Assembly: GCF_947503415.1 (NCBI RefSeq)
Contig: NZ_CANNDS010000001.1
Span: forward strand, 1,398,501-1,462,500
DNA length: 64,000 nt
Direction: 5' to 3'
Source: an uncultured Tateyamaria sp.
GTDB taxonomy: Bacteria > Pseudomonadota > Alphaproteobacteria > Rhodobacterales > Rhodobacteraceae
The notes below the pieces were generated by a model that was not told the origin of the DNA, ran no database searches, and saw only the letters and a list, made by a program, of their open reading frames with translations. Position 1 is the stretch's first letter. Every line of letters begins with the position of its first letter. The position numbers and the translations under genes were made by a program. Below are positions 1-7,974 of the stretch, piece after piece.

Positions 1-243
1 GAACGGACCGCCCGGTGCGGCTATCCCATTGGCCTGAGTTACCCGCCCGATTGGGGCGAGCGCACGATATCTTTCCGCGCCGAGGATGATACGGTGCTTG
101 AGCCCAACATGACCTTCCACTTCATGCCGGGTCTTTGGATGGAGGGGTGGGGTTTGGCGATCACCGAGAGCATCCGCATCACCGAAAGCGGGCCTGCCGA
201 ATGCCTTTGTGATAGGCCGCGCGGCATGATTGTAAAGCGGTGA
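1..243 (+). CDS. M24 family metallopeptidase (Xaa-Pro peptidase / ectoine hydrolase-like), 3' end only
   Basis: Only the last 80 codons are present; the reading frame is open from the first base and stops with TGA at 241-243. The C-terminal residues GYPIGLSYPPDWGE, then EPNMTFHFMPGLW, then ITESIRIT fit the end of the creatinase/aminopeptidase P fold, where late His and Glu residues bind the two metal ions. Ectoine hydrolase (DoeA) and Xaa-Pro aminopeptidases share this ending, so the substrate cannot be fixed from the fragment. It lies tail to tail with an aminotransferase gene. A G-rich hairpin follows directly after the stop. Confidence 0.7.
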   Translation, partial: ERTARCGYPIGLSYPPDWGERTISFRAEDDTVLEPNMTFHFMPGLWMEGWGLAITESIRITESGPAECLCDRPRGMIVKR

Positions 244-303
244 GGGGGGCTGTCTGCCCCCCGGCTTCGCCTCCCCCCGAGGATATTTGTGGCCGAAAGA
301 AAA
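244..303 (+). terminator. 3'-end hairpin plus conserved tail, copy 1
   Basis: Right after the stop codon of the M24 gene comes a perfect 7-bp stem, GGGGGGC (244-250) and GCCCCCC (256-262), with a 5-base loop. It is followed by the tail CTCCCCCCGAGGATATTT at 271-288 and GGCCGAAAGAAAA at 291-303. A second copy with the same order of parts lies behind the convergent aminotransferase gene. Similar GATATTT tails after G-rich hairpins are, from memory, common at gene ends in Rhodobacteraceae. Transcription termination or 3'-end protection is an inference. Confidence 0.5.
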
Positions 304-330
304 TGGGGGATGCCGTTTAAGGCACCCCCC
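304..330. repeat. Imperfect inverted repeat between convergent genes
   Basis: GGGGGATGCC at 305-314 pairs with GGCACCCCCC at 321-330 around a loop of about six bases, with one A/C mismatch. It sits between the two terminator-like elements of the convergent gene pair and may help insulate them. Nothing else is visible in the remaining intergenic bases up to 424. Confidence 0.35.
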
Positions 331-424
331 ATGGAAAGAAGCTGTGACTTCTCCCGGCACGGTCATCGGCGTCCCCGCCTGTACCGTGCTTCATCAAGAC
401 CTCATTAAGGTTAATCGACCGTTA

Positions 425-475
425 CTTCTCTTGGCTAAAAATATCCCGGGGAGTGCGAGGGGCAGAGCCCCTCGT
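425..475 (-). terminator. 3'-end hairpin plus conserved tail, copy 2 (mirror image)
   Basis: Read on the minus strand, just past the aminotransferase stop, there is a perfect 8-bp stem CGAGGGGC/GCCCCTCG with a 3-base loop (456-475). After it come ACTCCCCGGGATATTTTTAG and then CCAAGAGAAG (down to 425). This is the same arrangement as copy 1 on the other strand: a G-rich hairpin, CTCCCC, GATATTT, GGCC or AGCC, then an A/G run. The short T run after the stem would suit intrinsic termination of the aminotransferase transcript. Confidence 0.5.
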
Positions 476-490
476 GGCGCGACGCATCTG

Positions 491-1888
491 TCAGGCGGCC
501 GGTTTGAGCATGTCGCCGTCTTTCAGCTGGGCATAGCATTCGTCGAGCGCCGTTCGCGCGCGGCGGCCCATCTCTGCAATCTCGTCCGGCGTGATGACCA
601 GCGGCGGTGAGATCACCATGCGGTCATAGACGTGGCGCATGATCAGGTTGTTCGCAAAGCAGCGTTCGCGGCACATGAACCCGGCGGTGCCAGCGTCCAT
701 CGCGAACTTGGCGCGGCTGTCCTTGTGCGGGGTCAGGGCAAGCGAGCCCATCATGCCGGTGATCGTCGTCTCACCCACAAGTGGATGATCGGCCAGCCCG
801 TGCCACATCTCGTGCAGGGCGGGCATGGCGACGTCGCGCACGTGATCCAGTACATTTTCTTCCTCGAGAATACGCAGGTTTTCAAGCGCCACGGCAGCGG
901 CGACGGGGTGGCCGGAATAGGTATAGCCATGGTTGAACTCGCCCGACCCGATGACCTCTGCCACTTCATCGCACACGACTGACCCGCCGATGGGTTGGTA
1001 ACCTGAGGACAGGCCTTTGGCGATGGTCATGATGTGTGGCTTGATCCCGAGGGTCTGCGAGCCGAACCAGTTGCCGGTGCGCCCGAAACCGCAGATCACT
1101 TCATCCGCGATCAAAAGGACTTCGTATTTGTCACAGATGCGCTGGATTTCAGGCCAGTAGGTCGCGGGCGGGATGATCACGCCGCCTGCGCCCTGAATGG
1201 GTTCTGCGATGAAGGCGGCCACGTTGTCTTCGCCATGTTCGAGAATTGCAACCTCAAGTTGTTTCGCGCGCGAAACACCAAACTCTTCCGGCGTCATGTC
1301 GCCGCCTTCGGCCCACCAGTTGGGTTGGTCGATATGGACAATGCCGGGGATGGGCAGACCACCCTGTGCGTGCATTGCCGTCATGCCGCCCAAGCTGCCG
1401 GACCCCACGGACGAGCCGTGATAGGCGTTCTTGCGGCTGATCAAGATCTGCTTTTCCGGTTTGCCCTTGATCGCCCAGTAGGTGCGGACCATGCGCAGGT
1501 TGGTGTCGTTTGCCTCTGATCCAGAGCCAGCAAAGAAGACATGATTCAGGTCGCCGGGTGCCAGTTCCGCGATTTTTTGGGCCAGCGCGATGGCGGGCAC
1601 GTGGGTCGTCTGGAAAAACGTGTTGTAATAGGGCAGTTCGCGCATCTGGCGGGCGGCCACATCGGCCAATTCACCACGGCCATAGCCGATGTTCACGCAC
1701 CACAAGCCCGCCATGCCATCCAGAATTTCGTTGCCTTCGCTGTCATGCAGGTACACGCCATTGGCCCGCGTGATGACCCGCGCGCCCTTTTCGGCCAACT
1801 CGCCCCCTGCGGTGAACGGGTGCATGTGGTGGGCGGCATCCAGCGCTTGCAGTTCGGCTGTGGGCAGGTGGTTGGTGATGGCGGGCAT
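491..1888 (-). CDS. Class III omega-aminotransferase (putrescine/polyamine-pyruvate transaminase type)
   Basis: A 465-residue PLP enzyme of the class III (subgroup II) aminotransferases. The phosphate-binding GSGSEAND is near residues 121-128, the cofactor Asp262 lies in ADEVICGFGRTG, and the Schiff-base Lys291 lies in TIAKGLSSG. Full length matches SpuC-like putrescine or omega-amino acid:pyruvate transaminases, which move a terminal amino group from diamines or beta-alanine to pyruvate. The ATG at 1888 follows a GAGG ribosome site six bases upstream. It is transcribed divergently from the polyamine transporter operon across a 151-bp gap, which supports a role in polyamine breakdown. The exact amine is inferred. 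Confidence 0.85.
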   Translation of the reverse strand: MPAITNHLPTAELQALDAAHHMHPFTAGGELAEKGARVITRANGVYLHDSEGNEILDGMAGLWCVNIGYGRGELADVAARQMRELPYYNTFFQTTHVPAIALAQKIAELAPGDLNHVFFAGSGSEANDTNLRMVRTYWAIKGKPEKQILISRKNAYHGSSVGSGSLGGMTAMHAQGGLPIPGIVHIDQPNWWAEGGDMTPEEFGVSRAKQLEVAILEHGEDNVAAFIAEPIQGAGGVIIPPATYWPEIQRICDKYEVLLIADEVICGFGRTGNWFGSQTLGIKPHIMTIAKGLSSGYQPIGGSVVCDEVAEVIGSGEFNHGYTYSGHPVAAAVALENLRILEEENVLDHVRDVAMPALHEMWHGLADHPLVGETTITGMMGSLALTPHKDSRAKFAMDAGTAGFMCRERCFANNLIMRHVYDRMVISPPLVITPDEIAEMGRRARTALDECYAQLKDGDMLKPAA

Positions 1889-2004
1889 GGAGACCTCGGG
1901 CGGTTGAACAACGTGCTGACAATATGGGCAAAGGCGCAGCCGTCAATCCAGCATCTGCAATCCTGCTGGACGCATGGTGCAAAACTTGTTTTCATGCGCG
2001 CTGA

Positions 2005-2019
2005 CCCGGGATTACCGGG
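2005..2019. promoter_or_regulatory. Palindrome upstream of potF
   Basis: CCCGG-GATTA-CCGGG is a perfect 5-bp dyad with a 5-base spacer, 20 bases before the potF start and inside the divergent aminotransferase/potF promoter region. Its place suggests an operator or a 5' UTR hairpin. No regulator gene lies next to it. Confidence 0.3.
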
Positions 2020-2039
2020 CGTGATACGGGGAGTACACC

Positions 2040-3122
2040 ATGAAGACTACACTGCTGACCACCGTCGCAGCCTTTGCCCTGACGGGTGCTGCGCTGGCAG
2101 ACGAAGTGCGCGTATACAACTGGTCCGACTATATCGACGAAGATTTGCTGACCAAGTTCGAGGAAGAAACCGGGCTTGAGCTGGTCTATGACGTGTTTGA
2201 CAGCAACGAAGTGCTGGAAACCAAGATGCTGGCGGGATCGTCCGGCTATGACGTGGTTGTCCCCACAGGCACGTTCTTGCAGCGCCAGATTTCTGCCGGT
2301 GTCTTTCAGCCGCTCGACAAATCCAAGCTGTCGAACATTGAGAACATGTGGGACGTGATCGAGGCGCGGACCGAGTCCTATGACCCCGACAACGCCTATT
2401 CGATCAACTACATGTGGGGCACCACGGGTTTGGGCGTGAACGTCGGCAAAGTGACCGAGATTCTGGGCGATGACGCCCCCATCGGATCGCTGTCGCTGAT
2501 CTTTGATCCGGCCAACATGGAAAAGCTCGCTGAATGTGGCGTCCACTTCCTTGATGCGCCGACCGAGATGATACCGGCGGCCCTGACCTATGCCGGTCTG
2601 CCGTCTGATTCCAAGGACAAGGATGATCTGGCCAAGGCCGAAGAGGTCCTGATGGCGGTCCGCCCGCACATTCAGAAGTTCCATTCGTCGGAATACATCA
2701 ACGCGCTTGCCAATGGTGACATCTGCGTGGCCTTTGGGTGGTCCGGTGACATCCTTCAATCGCGCGACCGTGCTGCAGAAGCCGACAACGGAGTCGAGAT
2801 TGCGTATACCGCGCCAAGCGAAGGGGCGTTGATGTGGTTTGACCAGATGGCGATCCCTGCGGATGCGCCTAACCCCGAAGGCGCGCATGCGTTCCTGAAC
2901 TTCATCATGGATGCGCAGAACATGGCGCAGGCGTCGAACTACGTTTACTACGCCAACGGCAATGCGGCATCGAAGGAGTTTCTGATCGAGGATGTGATCG
3001 ACGACACAGCGATCTATCCGGACGAAGCGGCCCTTGAAAATCTGTACACTGTGACCCCATGGGCCGCACGCGATCAGCGCAATCTGACGCGGACCTGGAC
3101 CAAGATCAAGTCGGGCACCTGA
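2040..3122 (+). CDS. potF: Polyamine ABC transporter, periplasmic substrate-binding protein (PotF/PotD family)
   Basis: The 360-residue precursor has a clear Sec signal peptide (MKTTLLTTVAAFALTGAALA, cut before DEVRVYNWSDYI). The start of the mature protein, VYNWSDYIDEDLL, and the motif FEEETGLELVYDVFDSNE are hallmarks of the spermidine/putrescine-binding family, as are YDVVVPTG and the late region ALMWFDQMAIP. It captures polyamines in the periplasm and delivers them to the permease. The ATG at 2040 is preceded by GGGGAG. It is the first gene of a potFGHI-like operon. Putrescine is the likeliest ligand given the aminotransferase and PuuB-like neighbours, but specificity is not proven by the sequence. 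Confidence 0.9.
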   Translation: MKTTLLTTVAAFALTGAALADEVRVYNWSDYIDEDLLTKFEEETGLELVYDVFDSNEVLETKMLAGSSGYDVVVPTGTFLQRQISAGVFQPLDKSKLSNIENMWDVIEARTESYDPDNAYSINYMWGTTGLGVNVGKVTEILGDDAPIGSLSLIFDPANMEKLAECGVHFLDAPTEMIPAALTYAGLPSDSKDKDDLAKAEEVLMAVRPHIQKFHSSEYINALANGDICVAFGWSGDILQSRDRAAEADNGVEIAYTAPSEGALMWFDQMAIPADAPNPEGAHAFLNFIMDAQNMAQASNYVYYANGNAASKEFLIEDVIDDTAIYPDEAALENLYTVTPWAARDQRNLTRTWTKIKSGT

Positions 3123-3133
3123 CGCCCGACCTT

Positions 3134-3157
3134 GGGCGCGGGGACCCCCTCGCGCCC
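3134..3157 (+). promoter_or_regulatory. Intercistronic hairpin between potF and potG
   Basis: GGGCGCG (3134-3140) pairs with CGCGCCC (3151-3157), and the enclosed GGGGACCCCC can extend the stem; ATTTCATTTT follows. Hairpins in this place often protect the abundant binding-protein part of a transporter mRNA and lower expression downstream. That role is inferred here. Confidence 0.5.
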
Positions 3158-3181
3158 ATTTCATTTTGAACGGATTCCCCT

Positions 3182-4306
3182 TTGGCAGAGACTGTTTTCG
3201 CCCCCTGGGACGACCCGAATGAGAAGCCGCTGATCCGGTTTCGCAACGTCACGAAACGCTTTGGCGATTTCACAGCCATCGACGACCTGACCCTGGACAT
3301 CTTCGAGCGCGAGTTCTTTGCCCTGCTGGGTCCGTCCGGCTGTGGCAAGACCACGATGATGCGGATGCTGGCCGGGTTCGAGAACCCGACGGGCGGTGCC
3401 ATTGAATTGTCGGGGCAAGACATCGCCGGTGTGCCGCCCAACAAGCGGGCCGTGAACATGATGTTCCAGTCCTATGCCCTGTTTCCCCATCTGAGCGTTT
3501 GGGACAATATCGCCTTTGGCTTGCGGCGTGAAAGCAAGAACAAGGCTGCGATTGCCGCGCGGGTCGAAGAGATGCTGAAGCTCACCCGGCTTGAGAAATT
3601 TGCACGTCGCAAACCCCACCAGATTTCCGGGGGCCAACGTCAACGTGTGGCGCTGGCGCGGTCCTTGGCCAAGGCGCCGAAGTTGCTGCTGCTGGATGAG
3701 CCGCTTGGGGCATTGGACGCCAAGCTGCGCGAGGCGACGCAGTTCGAATTGATGGACATTCAGGAAAAGACGGGCACCACCTTTGTCATCGTGACCCACG
3801 ATCAGGAAGAGGCGATGACCGTCGCGTCCCGTGTCGCGGTCATGGACGAGGGGCAGATCATTCAGGTGGCCACGCCCGAGCGTATCTATGAAGCGCCGGA
3901 CAGCGTGTATGTGGCTGATTTCATTGGCGACGTGAACATCCTGCACGGGTCCGCGAAAGCCGTTGGACCGGACACGTATGAAGTGGCGTGGGCGGCGGGT
4001 CAGAACCCGGTGCATGCCGCCAGCACGCGCCCGTTTTCGGACGGACAGGCCTGCCATTTGGCCATCCGACCTGAAAAAGTGTCTATTCACAAGGACCGCC
4101 CCGCAGCGGACAACGCTGTGCAGGGCAAGGTGCTGGACATTGCGTATCTGGGCAACCTGTCCACCTACCACGTGGAATTGCCAACCGGGGACATCATCAA
4201 AGCGCAAGTCGCCAACACGCGCCGTATCTCGCGCCGGGACTTCACGTGGGAAGACCCGGTGTGGGTCAGTTGGACCAAGACGGCCGGAGTGTTGTTGGCG
4301 AAATGA
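3182..4306 (+). CDS. potG: Polyamine ABC transporter ATP-binding protein
   Basis: A 374-residue ABC ATPase with Walker A GPSGCGKTT, Q-loop in MMFQSYALFPH, signature ISGGQRQRVALARS, Walker B LLLLDEPLGALD and switch histidine in VTHDQEEAM. A C-terminal TOBE-type domain follows (about 280-374). It powers polyamine import through the two permeases encoded next. The start is TTG at 3182: an in-frame TGA lies at 3167-3169, no ATG or GTG lies between that stop and the conserved FRNVTKRFG, and no strong ribosome site is visible. The weak start fits lower expression than potF. The stop overlaps the next start (ATGA). Confidence 0.9.
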   Translation: MAETVFAPWDDPNEKPLIRFRNVTKRFGDFTAIDDLTLDIFEREFFALLGPSGCGKTTMMRMLAGFENPTGGAIELSGQDIAGVPPNKRAVNMMFQSYALFPHLSVWDNIAFGLRRESKNKAAIAARVEEMLKLTRLEKFARRKPHQISGGQRQRVALARSLAKAPKLLLLDEPLGALDAKLREATQFELMDIQEKTGTTFVIVTHDQEEAMTVASRVAVMDEGQIIQVATPERIYEAPDSVYVADFIGDVNILHGSAKAVGPDTYEVAWAAGQNPVHAASTRPFSDGQACHLAIRPEKVSIHKDRPAADNAVQGKVLDIAYLGNLSTYHVELPTGDIIKAQVANTRRISRRDFTWEDPVWVSWTKTAGVLLAK

Positions 4307-5178
4307 GGCGCGCGGTTCTCATAGCGGTGCCATATGCGTGGCTTTTGGCGCTGTTCCTGATCCCGTTTGCTGTCGTGTTCAAGATTTCGCTCAGCGACAT
4401 AGCGTTGGCCATTCCGCCCTATACGCCGACGGCCAAGGACGGCATCTGGAATATGCTGTCGCAACTGGATTTCGAGAACTTCATCTTCCTCACCGAGGAT
4501 GACCTGTACTGGAAAGCCTATCTGAGTTCGTTGCAGATCGCCCTGATCTCGACCGTGCTGACGCTGCTGGTTGGTTATCCGATGGCCTATGCCATGGCCC
4601 GTGCGCCGGAACAGTGGCGGCCCACCTTGTTGATGCTGGTGATCCTGCCGTTCTGGACGTCGTTTCTGATCCGGGTTTACGCGTGGGTTGGTATTCTGTC
4701 AGGCGAGGGGTTCCTGAACCAGTTTCTGATGTGGACCGGGATCATCAGCACGCCGTTGACCATTTTGAACACCAATACGGCGGTCTATATCGGCATCGTC
4801 TACACCTATCTGCCCTTCATGATCCTGCCCATCTATTCGGCGCTTGACCGGTCGGACGGGTCGCTCATCGAAGCGGCCGAGGATTTGGGCTGTTCGCGCC
4901 TCAAGGCGTTTTGGATGATCACCATTCCACTGTCCCGCAATGGGATCATCGCGGGATGTTTTCTGGTGTTTATCCCGGCGCTGGGCGAGTTCGTGATCCC
5001 GTCCTTGCTGGGCGGCTCAGGCACATTGATGATTGGCAAAGTCCTGTTCGAAGAGTTCTTTTCGAACCGTGACTGGCCTGTCGCGTCGGCTGTGGCGGTT
5101 ATCCTGCTGTTGATCCTGATCATCCCCATCGTGCTGTTCCAGCGCAACGAGCAAAAGCAGGTGGAGGCTGAGGGATGA
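4303..5178 (+). CDS. potH: Polyamine ABC transporter permease (PotH/PotB type)
   Basis: A 291-residue inner-membrane permease with about six hydrophobic segments. The EAA loop reads EAAEDLGCSRLKAFWMITIPLS and contacts the ATPase. The first hydrophobic segment begins at once (MRRAVLIAVPYAWLLALFLIPF), as in PotH/PotB. The ATG at 4303 overlaps the potG stop by four bases, giving translational coupling; an upstream extension inside potG is possible but has no support. It forms the channel together with the following permease. Confidence 0.9.
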   Translation: MRRAVLIAVPYAWLLALFLIPFAVVFKISLSDIALAIPPYTPTAKDGIWNMLSQLDFENFIFLTEDDLYWKAYLSSLQIALISTVLTLLVGYPMAYAMARAPEQWRPTLLMLVILPFWTSFLIRVYAWVGILSGEGFLNQFLMWTGIISTPLTILNTNTAVYIGIVYTYLPFMILPIYSALDRSDGSLIEAAEDLGCSRLKAFWMITIPLSRNGIIAGCFLVFIPALGEFVIPSLLGGSGTLMIGKVLFEEFFSNRDWPVASAVAVILLLILIIPIVLFQRNEQKQVEAEG

Positions 5179-5993
5179 ACCGTCTGTCCTCTTTCAATGT
5201 CGTGTCGCTGACGCTTGGGTTTGTGTTTCTCTACGTGCCGATGCTGATCCTTGTGATTTACAGCTTCAACGCGTCAAAGCTCGTCACCGTCTGGGCCGGG
5301 TTTTCGACCAAATGGTACGGCGAGTTGATGTCGAACGAGGCATTTCTGGATGCCGCGTGGGTCACGCTGCGGGTCGCCGTGATCTCATCCACGATCGCCA
5401 CCGTGCTGGGAACGATGGCGGCTTACGTCCTGGTTCGGGCGGGTCGATTTTATGGACGCACCCTGTTTTCGGGCATGATCTATGCGCCGCTGGTGATGCC
5501 GGAGGTGATCACGGGCCTGTCCCTGTTGCTGTTGTTCATCGGGCTGGGGCTGGACCGCGGTGTTTTGACCATTGTCCTTGCCCATACCACGTTTTCGATG
5601 TGCTTTGTGTCGGTCGTCGTGTCATCGCGGTTGGTGAGTTTTGACAGATCTCTTGAGGAAGCCGCCCTTGATCTGGGCGCGTCGCCGCTTGACGCGTTTC
5701 GGTTGGTCACGTTGCCGATCATCGCGCCCGCGGTCATTTCCGGGTGGCTGCTCGCCTTCACGCTCAGTCTGGACGATCTGGTGATTGCCTCCTTCACCTC
5801 GGGTCCGTCTGCGACCACCTTGCCGATGAAGATCTGGTCGTCTGTTCGCCTGGGCGTCAGTCCCGAGATCAACGCCCTGAGCACGATCCTGATCGGTCTG
5901 GTCACACTTGGCGTGATTGCAGCATCGCTTGCCTCGAAACAGGTGGCGGTGCGTGCCAAACGGGACGAGCAGGCTGCCGCGCGCGCGGCATGA
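5175..5993 (+). CDS. potI: Polyamine ABC transporter permease (PotI/PotC type)
   Basis: A 272-residue permease with six predicted membrane spans. The second-permease EAA motif is EAALDLGASPLDAFRLVTLPI, and the C-terminal segment ISGWLLAFTLSLDDLVIASFTSG is typical of PotC/PotI. It starts at an ATG overlapping the potH stop (ATGA), and its own stop overlaps the start of the FAD oxidoreductase the same way. The whole transporter and the oxidoreductase are therefore one coupled operon. The C-terminus is a short Arg/Lys/Ala-rich cytoplasmic tail. Confidence 0.9.
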   Translation: MNRLSSFNVVSLTLGFVFLYVPMLILVIYSFNASKLVTVWAGFSTKWYGELMSNEAFLDAAWVTLRVAVISSTIATVLGTMAAYVLVRAGRFYGRTLFSGMIYAPLVMPEVITGLSLLLLFIGLGLDRGVLTIVLAHTTFSMCFVSVVVSSRLVSFDRSLEEAALDLGASPLDAFRLVTLPIIAPAVISGWLLAFTLSLDDLVIASFTSGPSATTLPMKIWSSVRLGVSPEINALSTILIGLVTLGVIAASLASKQVAVRAKRDEQAAARAA

Positions 5994-7309
5994 CGCGCAT
6001 CTTTCCGTCCTTTGCATATGGCAACGCACCCCGCGACGGATGTTGGTGGGATGAGACGGCAACCCTGTCGAGCCACCCGGCGCTGACAGGCGATGTCTCC
6101 TGTGATGTTGCCATCGTGGGCGCAGGGTTCACCGGCCTGTCTGCAGCACTTCATCTGGCGCGGCGCGGTGCGCAGGTTGTCGTGCTGGAAGCCAATTCGG
6201 TTGGCTGGGGGGCGTCGGGACGAAATGGCGGCTTTTGTTGTCTTGGTGGCAGCATGCGGTCGGATGCGGCGTTCGACAGAAAATACGGTGTGACCGCCCG
6301 GCGCGCTTGGCGGATAGCGGAACGGTCCGCAGTAGAGCGGGTCGATGGGTTGATCCGCGAACTCTCCATGGATGTTGATCGACATTCGGCAGGGGAAACC
6401 TGTCTTGCGCACCGTCGCCGCGACTTTGCAGGGTTCGGGGCCGAAGCCCGCGCGGCGTCTGAGAATTACGGCGTGGATGTCGACGTGCTGGCGCGGGCGG
6501 AATTGGAGGGGGCCGGGCTTGGCGGGTCGTTTCATGGGGCGCTGACCATACCCATCGGATTTGGATTGAACCCGCGCAAACTTTTGACCGGTCTGGTGAC
6601 GGCGTGCACGGCGTTGGGTGTAAAAATTCATGACGACAGCCCCGTTTCAGACGTCGGCGCGGGCCGAGTGCGCACGGCGCGGGGGGCAGTGTCGGCAGAC
6701 CACGTGATCATTGCGACGAACGGCTATTCCAGCGAGGATATCCCGGCGTGGATGGCGGGACGATACATGCCGGCGCAATCCACCGTGATCGTCACACGGC
6801 CCTTGACCGATGCCGAACTGCAAGCGCAGGGCTGGACAAGCGATCAGATGGCCTATGACACGCGGCATCTGTTGCACTATTTCCGATTGATGCCGGACCG
6901 GCGGTTTCTGTTTGGAATGCGGGGTGGGTTGCGCGCGAGCCAATCCGCCGAACACGCGGCGCGGACCGCTGTTGCTCGTGACTTCAAGGCGATGTTTCCC
7001 GCGTGGTCTGATGTTGACGTAACACATGAATGGTCCGGCATGGTGTGCTTGTCGCGCAATCGCGTGCCATTTGTCGGACCCGTTCCGAACATGCCGGGCG
7101 TTTTGGCAGGGTTTGCATACCACGGCAACGGTGTCGCAATGGGGGTGCATGCGGGCGCTTTGCTTGCGGCTTTGGCATCAGGCGAGCGACCCGAACATTA
7201 TCCCAGCGTCATGGCAGATCCTGCCGCGCGGTTCCCGTTTGGACGACAGCGCAGGCTGGTCATGCCGGGCATATACGCGGCGTTCAAAGCTGCGGATGCG
7301 GTGCCCTAA
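5990..7309 (+). CDS. puuB: FAD-dependent amine oxidoreductase, PuuB-like (gamma-glutamylputrescine oxidase family)
   Basis: A 439-residue flavoprotein of the DAO family. The Rossmann dinucleotide motif is VAIVGAGFTGLSAALHLARRG (about 40-60), followed by VLEANSVGWGASGRNGG, very close to the PuuB signature. Late residues GFAYHGNGVAMGVHAG form the second FAD contact. PuuB oxidises gamma-glutamylputrescine; other members oxidise glycine betaine derivatives or D-amino acids. The ATG at 5990 overlaps potI by four bases. No PuuA- or PuuC-like gene is present in the window, so the free amine rather than the glutamylated form could also be the substrate. Its 3' end overlaps convergent flgD by four bases. 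Confidence 0.75.
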   Translation: MTRIFPSFAYGNAPRDGCWWDETATLSSHPALTGDVSCDVAIVGAGFTGLSAALHLARRGAQVVVLEANSVGWGASGRNGGFCCLGGSMRSDAAFDRKYGVTARRAWRIAERSAVERVDGLIRELSMDVDRHSAGETCLAHRRRDFAGFGAEARAASENYGVDVDVLARAELEGAGLGGSFHGALTIPIGFGLNPRKLLTGLVTACTALGVKIHDDSPVSDVGAGRVRTARGAVSADHVIIATNGYSSEDIPAWMAGRYMPAQSTVIVTRPLTDAELQAQGWTSDQMAYDTRHLLHYFRLMPDRRFLFGMRGGLRASQSAEHAARTAVARDFKAMFPAWSDVDVTHEWSGMVCLSRNRVPFVGPVPNMPGVLAGFAYHGNGVAMGVHAGALLAALASGERPEHYPSVMADPAARFPFGRQRRLVMPGIYAAFKAADAVP

Positions 7310-7971
7310 GGCGCTTCCCGCAATCCGGTGACGCTTTGGGCGTGCACCAGATACCCGCTTTCCAAAACAAGAAGGGTGGACCCGCTCTCTATTCGTGCCT
7401 CGGTCACGCGATTGTAGGCGAGGGCCGGTTCTTTGACCAAGGTATCCCCGTTCGAGCTGCTCTCGATCTCGAAGCTGTATTCGCCGTAAGGCAGCGCTGA
7501 TCCGCTGGCGTCCAGACCATCCCATGTATAGGGCTCGGCGCTGGTCGGCAGACTGCGCCGCGCGACCTCGGTGCCCTGCGCATTTGTCACGACCAAGTTC
7601 ACCTCATCCGCTGCCACCGGTGGATTGGGCGCGATGGTAATCGGTGCTCCGGCAAATTGCACAGGGCCTTGCACCAAGGCTTCCATACCGATCCAATTGG
7701 CTGCACTTGCCATGTCGTTGGCACCCAATGCCGACAGCATCTCCTGCATCAAATCGTTCGTCATGACCTGCTGTTCCACCATGGAGAATTGCGCCAATTG
7801 AGCCGCATATTCGGACGAATCGATGGGTTCCAGCGGGTCCTGATACTCGGCCTGCGCGGTCAACATCTGCAAGAACACTTCGAAGTCCGAACTGAGAACG
7901 CTGGAGGTTGCGGCGTTGCCAATGCCGTTGCTTGCGGGCTGCGCGGCGGCAGATGTTTGTGTGATGTCCAT
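7306..7971 (-). CDS. flgD: Flagellar hook assembly (capping) protein FlgD
   Basis: A 221-residue protein. The N-terminal FEVFLQMLTAQAEYQDPLEPIDSSEYAAQLAQFSMVEQQ block is the FlgD N-terminal signature. A FLIG/Tudor-like half follows with VVTNAQGTEVARRSLPTSAEPYTWDGLDASGSALPYGEYSFEI. FlgD caps the growing hook and lets FlgE subunits assemble. The start ATG at 7971 lies three bases beyond the stop of fliK, so the two form one operon. It is the first flagellar gene after the polyamine block, with a 4-bp convergent overlap at the junction. Confidence 0.92.
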   Translation of the reverse strand: MDITQTSAAAQPASNGIGNAATSSVLSSDFEVFLQMLTAQAEYQDPLEPIDSSEYAAQLAQFSMVEQQVMTNDLMQEMLSALGANDMASAANWIGMEALVQGPVQFAGAPITIAPNPPVAADEVNLVVTNAQGTEVARRSLPTSAEPYTWDGLDASGSALPYGEYSFEIESSSNGDTLVKEPALAYNRVTEARIESGSTLLVLESGYLVHAQSVTGLREAP

Positions 7972-7974
7972 GTC

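Noticed and set aside
1992-3164. Long antisense frame opposite potF
   Set aside because: No recognisable motif or ribosome site; the sense frame has a signal peptide and full family similarity.
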